Positions 34,433-42,581 of a stretch of 64,000 bases of DNA are shown here, in pieces; position 1 is the first letter of the stretch; the number at the start of each line of letters is the position of its first letter. The notes beneath the pieces are model-generated. The model was not told the origin of the DNA. It searched no databases and was given only the letters and a program-made list of their open reading frames with translations. Origin of the DNA: DATJFQ01 sp035492775 (GTDB lineage Bacteria; Acidobacteriota; Vicinamibacteria; Vicinamibacterales; 2-12-FULL-66-21); assembly GCA_035492775.1 (NCBI GenBank), contig DATJIW010000078.1, positions 80,318 to 144,317 of the forward strand. Reading direction: 5' to 3'. A program made the position numbers and the translations under genes.

Positions 34433-34876
34433 ATGCAGCAGTCAATCGCGCTCATCGGGTTGTGCCTCGTCCTCTCCGCGCCGGCGCAGCTGGCGTCGTC
34501 TGACACGAGCGCCCGCGAGCAAGCCGTCCGGACGTTTTTCCGACTGCGCGAACAGATGCTCGGCGAACGCGGATCGCCGGCAGATGTCGACGCACTGCTG
34601 GCGCTGTTCGCGCCGGGTGCCAGTTACGAACATCCCGCTGCGGGCGTCCGCATGACACTGGACGAGGCTCGCCGCGGGATGCTGGCGCATCTTGGCGAAG
34701 GCCGCGAAGTCCAGCTGATCATCGTGCGTGTGCTGCGGGGGAATACGTTTGTAGCGGTTGAAACCACGCTCGCATATAACGTGCAGCGCGATGGCAAGGA
34801 ACAACACATCAACCGTTCGGGAATTGCGTTGTTCGAATTTCAAGGCGCCAGGATTTCACGGGTCGCCGAGTACTGA
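34433..34876 (+). CDS. Exported SnoaL-like (NTF2-fold) protein
   Basis: A 147-residue protein with an N-terminal signal segment (LIGLCLVLSAPAQLAS) and a SnoaL/NTF2-like domain: helices REQAVRTFFRLREQML and DVDALLALFAPGASYEHPAA, then strands EVQLIIVRVLRGNTFVAVET. A CGAGGAG ribosome binding site precedes the ATG. Such proteins may be ketosteroid-isomerase-like enzymes or binding proteins; no catalytic residue can be assigned. Confidence 0.7.
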   Translation: MQQSIALIGLCLVLSAPAQLASSDTSAREQAVRTFFRLREQMLGERGSPADVDALLALFAPGASYEHPAAGVRMTLDEARRGMLAHLGEGREVQLIIVRVLRGNTFVAVETTLAYNVQRDGKEQHINRSGIALFEFQGARISRVAEY

Positions 34877-35067
34877 GTCACCTTTTTCGTCTGCGACCGC
34901 ACTCCGGGCTTGCGCGACTGCCGGCCGCCCGCGCGTTTTCCGAACCCGATCGCATGCGTCAGCAACAGCGGAAACGCCTTGTAGAAGGCTGCGGCTTCTG
35001 CTGCCAGCTGCATCAGGCGTTCCCGTGCACCTATCAGGGCCCAGCGCTCGAGGTCCGGTTGTTTCAT
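34840..35067 (-). CDS. Small helical protein (family copy 2)
   Basis: A 75-residue protein starting MKQPDLERWALIGARERLMQ and continuing LAAEAAAFYKAFPLL, clearly homologous to the N terminus of the protein at 33087-33383. The C terminus is different and basic (GKRAGGRQSRKPGVRSQTKK). An AGGAG site lies 9 bases before the ATG. Its 3' end overlaps the convergent SnoaL-like gene by 37 bases. No function recognised. Confidence 0.5.
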   Translation of the reverse strand: MKQPDLERWALIGARERLMQLAAEAAAFYKAFPLLLTHAIGFGKRAGGRQSRKPGVRSQTKKVTQYSATREILAP

Positions 35068-35104
35068 CTCGGTAACTCCTGCCAGGCAGACGCAAAATCC
35101 GCTT

Positions 35105-35542
35105 TCATCGGACGCCGCTGTGCGGCCGCAATCCGCCAGCGAATTCCGGCCGTGGCTCGAGGGGGCGCGGCCCATCTGAATCGCCCGCCGGACACCACGG
35201 ACCGGCGGTGAGCGCCCGATCCTTCGTGCGATGGGCAGCCGCTTCGAATCGTTTCGCCGCCACCTCGAAATGCTCCGGCTCGATCGTCATGTCGCCTGAC
35301 TGCGAGGCCAACGCCGCGGCGTAGGATCCCATCACAGTCAGATAGTGCATCAAGTGGTACCTGGCTGTTCGCCACGCGACGATGCCGGCTTCCGTTCTGA
35401 AATTCGCTGAAACGTAAGGACGATACCGCGACTGCAGTGCGCGGATCGTTCGGTGGCTGACGCGCGCGTTCGTGGCGCCGCAGCCGAAAGCAAAACAGAA
35501 CTGCCCGAGGACACTCTCGACTTCCTGTTCGAATTCCGTCAT
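35105..35542 (-). CDS. Hypothetical helical protein
   Basis: A 145-residue protein, unrecognised. It is mostly helical with VSHRTIRALQSRYRPYVSAN, a Trp/His-rich middle (VAWRTARYHLMHYLTVMG) and TIEPEHFEVAAKRFEAAAHR, followed by a Pro/Gly/Arg-rich tail of about 30 residues. A GGGGAG ribosome binding site precedes the ATG at 35542. The helix - strand T-I - helix spacing is vaguely like a histone fold; this is weak. It is 37 bases upstream of family copy 2 in the same direction, so the two may be one operon. Confidence 0.5.
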   Translation of the reverse strand: MTEFEQEVESVLGQFCFAFGCGATNARVSHRTIRALQSRYRPYVSANFRTEAGIVAWRTARYHLMHYLTVMGSYAAALASQSGDMTIEPEHFEVAAKRFEAAAHRTKDRALTAGPWCPAGDSDGPRPLEPRPEFAGGLRPHSGVR

Positions 35543-35621
35543 GTCGTTTCTCCCCTTCTGAGAACCACGTGACGTCCCGAAGAACGACGGTTTCGAAAGT
35601 TCGAACACACAATCTTTTTCT

Positions 35622-35771
35622 TCACGAGAGCTGTTCGAAATCGAAGCGGAAATGGCACGAATCGTACGCGCGTTCCCCGAGCTGCGTCGCTCCAGGGGCA
35701 TCCCGACTCGACTGAGACTCGCGCCAAAACGACGGCTCGTTTACGCACCGAGGCACTCAGACAGGCACTGA
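35622..35771 (+). pseudogene. Fragment of the small helical protein family (copy 3)
   Basis: Plus-strand reading from about 35631 gives ELFEIEAEMARIVRAFPELR, closely resembling the (L)AEEAAAIYAAFPELR block of copy 1, then a basic tail (RLRLAPKRRLVYAPRHS) and TGA at 35769. No ATG, GTG or TTG start is available and the N-terminal RWALIGA segment is missing. It overlaps the promoter region of the divergent gene at 35105-35542. Confidence 0.5.
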
Positions 35772-35790
35772 GGCTTCGGGAGCTCTCAGG

Positions 35791-35932
35791 TATTCCCAAC
35801 TCCCAATTCCCAACTCCCAACTACCGATTCCAATTTCCGATTCACAATTTCATCTCACTCGGGAATTGGGAGTGGTTGGGAATTGGTGTCAATTGGGAGT
35901 TGGGAATTGGCATTGGGAATTGGGAGTTGAGC
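35791..35932. repeat. Long inverted block of the CAATTCCCAACTCCC repeat family
   Basis: Units of TTCCCAACTCCCAATTCCCA (35792 onward) are followed about 50 bases later by GGGAATTGGGAGT, TTGGGAATTGG and AATTGGGAGTTGGG (35861-35930), able to pair into a large hairpin. No gene is visible from 35772 to 36078; the last 140 bases before 36079 show nothing recognisable except a GC-rich stretch. Confidence 0.75.
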
Positions 35933-36078
35933 AATATCCCCGCGGATCGATGAGTTAGACCCGGACCGACTCCGGATCGAGTCGTGCATCGCCGGGGGAC
36001 GTCGGGGGCCAGCGCGGGTGCCCCGTTCGTGAGAACCGAGGCGCCGCCTGAGCGCGTCTTCAGAGCGAGGGTTCAGCA

Positions 36079-36645
36079 ATGAATTACACGGTCGGGTATT
36101 TGATTGGCAGTCTCGCGAAGGCCTCCATCAACCGCAAGCTGGCGGGTGCCCTCGTGTTGCTCGCCCCGCCGCAACTGACGATGGAGGAGATCTCGTTTGC
36201 AGACCTCCCGCTCTACAGCTATGACTATGATGCCGACTACCCGCCGGCGGCACGCGCGTTCAAGGAGGCGTTCAGCAAGGCGGACGCGGTGCTGTTCGTC
36301 ACGCCCGAGTACAACCGTTCGATTCCAGGCGCCTTGAAAAACGCGATCGACTGGGCGAGCCGTCCTTACGGGCAGAACTCATTCGCGCGGAAGCCGTCGG
36401 CCATGATCGGAACGTCTCCCGGGAGGATCGGGACGGCGGTCGGCCAGCAGCACCTTCGGAGCATCCTGAGCTTCTGCAATTCGCCGCAGATGAATTCGAT
36501 CGAGGCATATCTTCAGTTCACGCCCGGGCTCATCACCGATGCAGGCGAGGTCACCGACCCGGCAATCGCCGAATTCCTGCGCAACTACATGACCGAATTC
36601 CACGCGTTCATCCGGCGCGTCTATGCGGCGCTGCCCCGTGGGTGA
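36079..36645 (+). CDS. NADPH-dependent FMN reductase (ChrR/YieF-like flavoprotein)
   Basis: A 188-residue flavodoxin-fold reductase. GSLAKASINRKLAGAL is the FMN phosphate-binding loop, and FVTPEYNRSIPGALKNAIDW the family signature that positions the flavin, followed by KPSAMIGTSPGRIGTAVGQ. Relatives reduce FMN, quinones, azo dyes or chromate with NAD(P)H in the cytoplasm, often as antioxidants. Length is normal and the ATG is clear. It stands alone between repeat blocks. Confidence 0.88.
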   Translation: MNYTVGYLIGSLAKASINRKLAGALVLLAPPQLTMEEISFADLPLYSYDYDADYPPAARAFKEAFSKADAVLFVTPEYNRSIPGALKNAIDWASRPYGQNSFARKPSAMIGTSPGRIGTAVGQQHLRSILSFCNSPQMNSIEAYLQFTPGLITDAGEVTDPAIAEFLRNYMTEFHAFIRRVYAALPRG

Positions 36646-36662
36646 GAAACCTGTAGGCCACG

Positions 36663-36793
36663 GAGAAGATTAACTAAGAGGCCACGGAGGCCACGGAGAG
36701 TCACACTCAGGAAGAGATGGGACTCGCTCGCGCATTTCGCAGCTTGAAACAACCATTCTCCGTGGCCTCCGTGGCCTCTTAGTCGATCTTCTC
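36663..36793. repeat. 38-base inverted repeat (AAGAGGCCACGGAGG family), left of the GT-C-like gene
   Basis: Left arm 36663-36700 and right arm 36756-36793 are complementary at about 35 of 38 positions, separated by 55 bases. The arm carries two GGCCACGGA units. The same unit forms the outer arms of the element at 38898-39119, so the gene at 36853-38868 is bracketed by two related elements. Confidence 0.85.
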
Positions 36794-36852
36794 TTCTCTC
36801 TCTATGGTTTCTCTACGGCCTCCCCCGGGCGCGGATATACTTCCGCGCACCA

Positions 36853-38868
36853 ATGAAAAAAGCTCAGGCGCGTGCCTGGGGCATTGCCGGCTACGTTGCG
36901 GCAGCCATCGGCATGAGCTGGCCGCTGCCGCGGTACCTCAGCACGATGCTGCCGGGACCTGTCGGCGGCGACACCGGCGTGTACATCTGGAATCTGTGGC
37001 TGTTCCGGCACGAGATCCTCGTACACCACCGCCTGCCGTATTTCACGAGCGAAATCCTGTCGCTCACCGCGCCAGTCGACTTGAGCCTTCACAACTACAC
37101 GGTCTTTGACGACCTGCTGGCATTCCCGCTCATCCCGCTCATCGGGCCAGTGGCCGCCTACAACGTCATCTACCTCACCGCATGCGTGCTCGCGGCGGCG
37201 GCCATGTTCTTTCTGGCGCTTCGTGTCTGCCGCTCGGCGCCCGCCGCGTGGCTGGCCGGACTGCTCTTCGCCTGGTCGCCCGCGCTCGTGGCACGCGGCG
37301 AAGCGCACCTGAGCCTCGTGAACGCGGCGGCCCTTCCGGCATTCGTTCTGGCATTCGAGCGATGGTGGGAGCGCGGACGCGTCCGCGACGCGTTCATCGC
37401 CGGCGTCGTCGTTGCGTGGGCGGTCATGTCGGATCCGTACTACGGCGTGTACTGCGTCATCCTCGCCGTCGCGCTCGTGTGCGCGCGCTGCGTGCGGATT
37501 CGCCGAGGTCCTCCGCAACTGGACAGGGCATGGATCGTCCGGGCGGTCGCCGTGGCCATTTCGGCAGCGGCGGCGCTCGTCGCAGCCATCCGGCTGACCG
37601 GGGGTTTCGAAGCCCACGTCCTGGGCCGAAGCATAAAAGCGTATACGCCTTACACGCCGATGCTCGTGCTGACGACGCTGTGCGCGGTGATCGCCGTGCT
37701 CGTCATCCGACCGCGGGTGTCGATCGTGCGCGCCTTGCAGCCGAGGCGTGCGGCGGTCGGACTCGTGGCTGCCGCGGCGGGTTGCGGGCTGCCGCTCCTT
37801 CCCTTTTTCATTGCGCTCCGGGCGCGGATTTCGGATGGCGGACGATTCCACGCGCCGATTTTCTGGCGCAGTAGTCCCGCCGGTGTGGATTTGCTGGCGC
37901 TGGTCTCCCCGAACCCCAATAACGTTCTGTTCCGCGACTGGCTGCGACCCTGGGTCGAGCGTCAGCCCGGCGGGTTCGCCGAGAACGTCGCGTCGCTGAC
38001 GTTTGTGGCGCTCGGCGTCGTGATATTTGCGATGTGGCGGTATCGCTTCCGGCCGTCGCGGACATGGTTGACGCTGACCGTCGCGTTCGCGCTGCTCTCG
38101 CTGGGACCGTTCGTCCGCGTCGCCGGCGTCAATACCTTTGTCCCCGGCCCATGGGCGCTTCTTCGCTACGTTCCAGTCGTGGCGTCCGCACGGATGCCCG
38201 CGCGATTCGCCGCCCCGATGATGATGGCGCTTGCGATCGTGTTCGCAGAAACGCTCGCGTTCATCGGCAGCCCGGATCGGTCGCACCGGCGTCTCGTCTT
38301 CAGTGCGGTAGGCATCGCGCTCGCCCTCGAGCTCGCGCCCGTGCCGCGTCCGCTGTACAGCGCCGCGATCCCCGCGATTTATCAGACCATCGCCGCCGAC
38401 CCGCGAGTCATCCGAATCATGGAGCTGCCGCTCGGCTTCCGCGACGGCGAGTCGTCGTATGGAAACTTCACCGCCGCCTCTCAGTTCTATCAGACATTCC
38501 ACGAGAAGCCGTTGATTGGCGGCTACCTGTCGCGCATCTCCCGGCGGGCGCTCGAACGACAGTTCCGCTTCCCTGTCGTCCGGACGATTACCACGCTCAG
38601 CGAGGGACACGATCCAACGGCGTGGCAGCGTGAGATCCTTCTCGTGGCGGCGCGGGGTTTCGCTGCGCGCGCCCGGCTGGGATATGTAGTGATCGACTGC
38701 AGCCGTACGTCGCCGGCGTTGAGGGATCTGACGATCGAGGCGTTTGGACTCGTCAAGATTGGCGAAGACGGTCCGTACGAGCTGTACCGGGTGCCGCTCG
38801 ATCAGCTGCCGATCGGGCCGGAAGACGCGCGGTTTAGGTCGCCCGCCATCGCGCCTATCGAGCGTTAG
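36853..38868 (+). CDS. Multi-pass membrane protein, GT-C-like
   Basis: A 671-residue integral membrane protein with about 11-12 helices and a C-terminal soluble part. It shares with the protein at 25828-27480 the loop GGDTGVYIWNLWLF, HNYTVFDDLLAFP and SDPYYGVYC at matching positions, and a soluble C terminus. The acidic first-loop residues suit a polyprenyl-phosphate-sugar transferase, but activity is not shown. It is isolated between two inverted-repeat elements. ATG 36853 is the only sensible start. Confidence 0.65.
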   Translation: MKKAQARAWGIAGYVAAAIGMSWPLPRYLSTMLPGPVGGDTGVYIWNLWLFRHEILVHHRLPYFTSEILSLTAPVDLSLHNYTVFDDLLAFPLIPLIGPVAAYNVIYLTACVLAAAAMFFLALRVCRSAPAAWLAGLLFAWSPALVARGEAHLSLVNAAALPAFVLAFERWWERGRVRDAFIAGVVVAWAVMSDPYYGVYCVILAVALVCARCVRIRRGPPQLDRAWIVRAVAVAISAAAALVAAIRLTGGFEAHVLGRSIKAYTPYTPMLVLTTLCAVIAVLVIRPRVSIVRALQPRRAAVGLVAAAAGCGLPLLPFFIALRARISDGGRFHAPIFWRSSPAGVDLLALVSPNPNNVLFRDWLRPWVERQPGGFAENVASLTFVALGVVIFAMWRYRFRPSRTWLTLTVAFALLSLGPFVRVAGVNTFVPGPWALLRYVPVVASARMPARFAAPMMMALAIVFAETLAFIGSPDRSHRRLVFSAVGIALALELAPVPRPLYSAAIPAIYQTIAADPRVIRIMELPLGFRDGESSYGNFTAASQFYQTFHEKPLIGGYLSRISRRALERQFRFPVVRTITTLSEGHDPTAWQREILLVAARGFAARARLGYVVIDCSRTSPALRDLTIEAFGLVKIGEDGPYELYRVPLDQLPIGPEDARFRSPAIAPIER

Positions 38869-38897
38869 GGCGCGTCCTGTAGACCGCAGAGGTATTC

Positions 38898-39119
38898 ACT
38901 AAGAGACCACGAAGGCCACGGAGGAGCGGCCGTCCTGTCCGCGCGGAACGCGCGGCAGACAGGTGAAAGAGATCCGGGAAATGAGCCGCTTCCCGCCAAA
39001 CGTGCGGTTCATTTCCCGGATCTCTTTCGCCTGTCTGTCAGGCCGGCCTTTGCCGGCCTGACAGGACGGCCGTCCGGCCCATGCATTCAACTCTCCGTGG
39101 CCTCCGTGGCCTCTCAGTG
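38898..39119. repeat. Large nested palindromic element
   Basis: Three concentric arm pairs: outer 38898-38926 with 39091-39119 (GGCCACGGAG family, several mismatches); middle CGGCCGTCCTGTC 38927-38939 with 39060-39072 (perfect); inner 38958-38989 with 39004-39035 (30 of 32 pairs). A further small palindrome AGGCCGGCC...GGCCGGCCT-like lies at 39040-39059. No gene is seen in 38869-39321 besides this element. It resembles a MITE-like or structured-RNA element. Confidence 0.85.
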
Positions 39120-39321
39120 AGTTCCGGGGGCCTTCTTCCCGTCCTTTGCCTTCCACCCGACGGTTGACATTCACCGAGACGCGGAGCCAGTATGTGGTCG
39201 AGCGCTCGGGGCGCCCGCGGGTCCGCGCGAAGGACTGAGTCCACCCTTCAGAATTCACGACTGCACGGCTGTCTCCGTGCTGGCCGGATTGCGGACCGCC
39301 GGCATTCAGCATGGAGGTCAC

Positions 39322-40893
39322 ATGACGGCCACGCAGTTACCCGAGCGCCCGGATCTCGAGCAGCTCAAGCGCCAGGCAAAGGACCTGCTGCGCAACGCCC
39401 GCGCAGGGGATTCCGCCGCCCTCGCGCGTTTCCGAATACTGCCGGCGTTCACGCACGCAACCGACGCCGCGCTCGCGCGGGCCGCGGTAGCGCTGCACGA
39501 CGCGCAATCGGTGATCGCGCGCGAGCACGGGTTCGACTCGTGGAATGCGCTGCGCGAGCGGGTCGAGGATCTGACGCTCGAATTCGGAGCTGCCGTCGAC
39601 CAGTTCGTCGAAGCGGCCACGAGCGGGCGCGCCGATCGCGCGGAACGGCTGCTCGAAATGCATCCCGGCGTTGCACGCGCCAGTTTCCATACCGAGCTCC
39701 TCCTCGGCGACGTCGCGGGCGTTGCGGCACGCCTTGCGCGCGACGGCGACCTGGCGACAGCCATCGGCGGTCCGCGCGGATGGCAGCCGCTCCACTACGT
39801 GTGTTACACGTCCGCAGGCGGGCGCTCTGGCGAACGCGAAGCAGGTCTGAGCGCGATCGCCCGCGAGCTGATCGCGCACGGCGCGGATCCGAATCTCAAG
39901 TTTCCGTGGCTGCATCACGAGGTGCATCGACCGGTCCTGTGGGGCGCTGTGATGATCGTGCACTCGCTTGCGCTCGCGGAGACGCTCCTCGACGCCGGAG
40001 CGGACCCGAGCGACGGGGTCACGCTGCCGCTCGCGGCAAGCGCGGGCAACGTCGCGGCGCTCGATCTGCTGCTCGCGCACGGCGCGGACGTCAATCGTCC
40101 CTGGGCCACCGACAACTCCGCGCCGCTCTACGCGATTCTGCATTGGTCGCGGACGATGGATGGCGTGCGGTGGCTGCTCGAACATGGCGCCGATCCCGAT
40201 CCGGTCTTTCCCCCGAACGGCGAGACGCCGCTTCACGTGGTCGCCGCCAATGGCGACCCGGATATTGCATCAGCGCTGGTCGCGCGCGGCGCCGATGTGT
40301 CGCGTCCGCGTGGAGACGGCCGGACCGCGTATGCCATCGCGGAACTGAACGGAAATACCGGAGTGGCGGACTGGCTGCTGGCGCACGGCGCCTCCGCCGA
40401 CCTGTCGCCGGTAGACCGCCTCGTCGCAGCGTGCAGCCGCGGCGATCGACCGACCCTGACGGCGCTCCTCGCGTCCCGGCCGGATCTCCCCAATCAGCTC
40501 GGGCCCGAACATTACGCGGCGTTTTATCGCGCGGCCGAACGCAACGATACGCCGGCGCTCGAGGCGATGCTCGCCTGCGGGTTCGACCCGAATCGCGGCG
40601 ACGAGTCCATCGGTAAGACCGCACTGCACGCAGCGGCGATGGAGGGCTGGCCCGAGGCGGTCCGTATGCTTCTCGCGCACGGCGCCTCGGTGTCGGTGCG
40701 CGATCGCGAATTCAAGGCCCAGCCGCTCCTGTGGGCGGCTGAAGGATCCCGGATGCAGCATCCGGGGCGCGACTACGCGGCCGTGGGCCGGATGCTTCTC
40801 GACGCGGGCTCGCCGACCGACTGGAAGAATCCGGGCGAGGAACCATCCGAGGGGATTCTCGACATCGTGAACGCCTGGCGAGGCATCGCCTGA
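39322..40893 (+). CDS. Ankyrin-repeat protein
   Basis: A 523-residue cytoplasmic protein. The N-terminal module (PERPDLEQLKRQAKDLLRNA) is typical of a group of bacterial ankyrin proteins. From about residue 95 to 500 there are about ten ankyrin repeats (LLAHGADVNRPW, GETPLHVVAANGDPDIASAL, KTALHAAAMEGWPEAVRMLL). Ankyrins bind proteins; the partner is not indicated. The ATG at 39322 follows a GGAGG site; earlier frames read into non-coding sequence. No signal peptide. Confidence 0.85.
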   Translation: MTATQLPERPDLEQLKRQAKDLLRNARAGDSAALARFRILPAFTHATDAALARAAVALHDAQSVIAREHGFDSWNALRERVEDLTLEFGAAVDQFVEAATSGRADRAERLLEMHPGVARASFHTELLLGDVAGVAARLARDGDLATAIGGPRGWQPLHYVCYTSAGGRSGEREAGLSAIARELIAHGADPNLKFPWLHHEVHRPVLWGAVMIVHSLALAETLLDAGADPSDGVTLPLAASAGNVAALDLLLAHGADVNRPWATDNSAPLYAILHWSRTMDGVRWLLEHGADPDPVFPPNGETPLHVVAANGDPDIASALVARGADVSRPRGDGRTAYAIAELNGNTGVADWLLAHGASADLSPVDRLVAACSRGDRPTLTALLASRPDLPNQLGPEHYAAFYRAAERNDTPALEAMLACGFDPNRGDESIGKTALHAAAMEGWPEAVRMLLAHGASVSVRDREFKAQPLLWAAEGSRMQHPGRDYAAVGRMLLDAGSPTDWKNPGEEPSEGILDIVNAWRGIA

Positions 40894-40907
40894 GCATTCA
40901 CGGTCCG

Positions 40908-41597
40908 TCACCGGCGCAGGGCGACGATGACCGCGAACGGGCCCGACCGCCAGGCAACCTCGGAACGAAAGCCGGCCGTCCTCAGAAGATCGAGTTCGGT
41001 CGGCAGCGGCATGTAGACGTCCTCGTGCGACCATGCGGCGAAGTACGCGTCCGCGCGTCGTGCCGAGTACGTGCGCCTGAGGTGCGTGCGCCAGGCGTCG
41101 CGTTGCTGCGCGGCGAGTCCGCGATCCGCGGCTGGACAGCAGTCCACGATCACCAGACGTCCGCCCGGACGAAGCGCACGCCGGAGACGTCCGTAGAGTG
41201 CGGCTTTTGCATCTCTGGTCCGCACATGATGCAGCGCGAGCGACGCGACGAACGCGTCGCAGCGCGGCACGTCGACGCGCACGAACGATCCTTCCCGCAG
41301 CACCGCGCGGGAGCCGAGCCGCGCCTCGGCGGCGCGCAGCATCCCCTCGTCCAGATCGATGCCGACCAGTTGCGCGTGCGCGCACCGCTCGAGACATCGC
41401 TCGGCGAGCGCGCCCGTTCCGACGCCGAGATCGACGATCGATCGCTCATCGCCGCGGAGTGCCGCGGCCCCGGCGTCGAGCATCGCGTCGTAATCCGGGA
41501 TGAACGTCCGGATGCGCGCATCGTACTCTCCCAGATCGATCCCGAGGTGCTGCGCAACGTTGTGTCTGTCGACCGAACGAGCCCGATTCCGTTTCAT
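40908..41597 (-). CDS. SAM-dependent class I methyltransferase
   Basis: A 229-residue methyltransferase with motif I IVDLGVGTGALAERC, the acidic strand-2 VGIDLDEGMLRAA, DAFVASLALHHVRT, and LRPGGRLVIVDCC. It resembles type-11/25 small-molecule methyltransferases; the substrate is unknown. The start used is MKRNRARSVD, 69 bases from the divergent beta-propeller gene; longer in-frame starts would overlap it. Cys-Cys after the strand-5 motif is unusual but not diagnostic. Confidence 0.8.
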   Translation of the reverse strand: MKRNRARSVDRHNVAQHLGIDLGEYDARIRTFIPDYDAMLDAGAAALRGDERSIVDLGVGTGALAERCLERCAHAQLVGIDLDEGMLRAAEARLGSRAVLREGSFVRVDVPRCDAFVASLALHHVRTRDAKAALYGRLRRALRPGGRLVIVDCCPAADRGLAAQQRDAWRTHLRRTYSARRADAYFAAWSHEDVYMPLPTELDLLRTAGFRSEVAWRSGPFAVIVALRR

Positions 41598-41665
41598 ATC
41601 TGCGCCATCCCTCGCCACGGACTCCCCTCGCGCGTCATCGGCCGGATTGACGTAGGATCGCGGCC

Positions 41666-42577
41666 ATGAAGAACGTCTTCGCAGCCGTCGCCGCCGTGAG
41701 CGTAGGCCTGTCCCTTCAACAGGCGCCGCAGGCACCGCCGCGAACAGAAGTTTACCTGGCATCCCTGTCGAGCGGCACCGCTCCTGCCGCGGCGGGCCCT
41801 CTCGTCAACATCAGCCAGAGTCCCGGCTACGACAACCAACCGAGTTATACGCCCGACGGACGGTCGGTGTTGTTCACCTCAGACCGCGTCGATCGTCAGA
41901 CCGATATCTTCCGATACGACATGTCGTCGACGTCGCTCACGCGCCTCACGCACGATCCCGAGAATGAGTACTCGCCGCTCGTGATGCCGGGCGGCCGCAC
42001 GTTTTCCGTCGTCCACGGCGACGAGCAGTCGCTGTGGTCGTACGACCTCGACGGATCGAACGGACATCTCCTGTATCAGCACAAAGGGAAGATCGGCTAC
42101 CACGTCTGGATCGACGCGACGCACGTCGGCATCTTCGTGCTCGGCGGGGAGAGCGCCCCGAACACGCTGCAGATCGCGGATGTGAAGGGCGGCGAGATTG
42201 TCCCGATCGCCTCTTCGATCGGCCGTTCGCTGCTCATCCGCCCCAACAGGGGGACGGTGACCTTCATCGACAAGGCCCGTCAAGGGCATTGGCTCGTCAA
42301 AGACCTCGATCCCGGGACACGGGCGATCTCGACGCTGGTCGAAACCCCGGCCGGAAGCGAGGACTGCGCGTGGGATTCGAAGACGGGACTCCTGTTGATG
42401 GCGAGCGGCACGACGATCTTCGGGTGGTCCCCGTCGAACAGCGCCGCGGGATGGACGAAGGTCGGCGATCTCGCCGGCGAAGGCGTCTCGAACATCACAC
42501 GGCTTGCGGTAAATCCGGTCGTGAGCGCCGAGGCCGCCGGCCGGCTCGCGCTCGTCGCGGAACCAGCCGCTCGATAA
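41666..42577 (+). CDS. Exported TolB-like beta-propeller protein (PD40/WD40-like)
   Basis: A 303-residue exported protein with a short signal peptide (KNVFAAVAAVSVGLSLQQA). PD40-like repeats are visible: GYDNQPSYTPDGRSVLFTSD and RQTDIFRYDM, then NEYSPLVMPGGRTFSVVHGD. Such propellers occur in TolB and amidohydrolase-associated proteins and bind other envelope proteins. It is followed 4 bases later by the ADOP permease, so the two are probably co-expressed. Confidence 0.78.
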   Translation: MKNVFAAVAAVSVGLSLQQAPQAPPRTEVYLASLSSGTAPAAAGPLVNISQSPGYDNQPSYTPDGRSVLFTSDRVDRQTDIFRYDMSSTSLTRLTHDPENEYSPLVMPGGRTFSVVHGDEQSLWSYDLDGSNGHLLYQHKGKIGYHVWIDATHVGIFVLGGESAPNTLQIADVKGGEIVPIASSIGRSLLIRPNRGTVTFIDKARQGHWLVKDLDPGTRAISTLVETPAGSEDCAWDSKTGLLLMASGTTIFGWSPSNSAAGWTKVGDLAGEGVSNITRLAVNPVVSAEAAGRLALVAEPAAR

Positions 42578-42581
42578 CCTC

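Noticed and set aside
36646..39321. Insertion sequence around the GT-C-like gene
   Set aside because: Related inverted repeats are present, but there is no transposase or recognisable target duplication, so I report only the repeats and not a mobile element.
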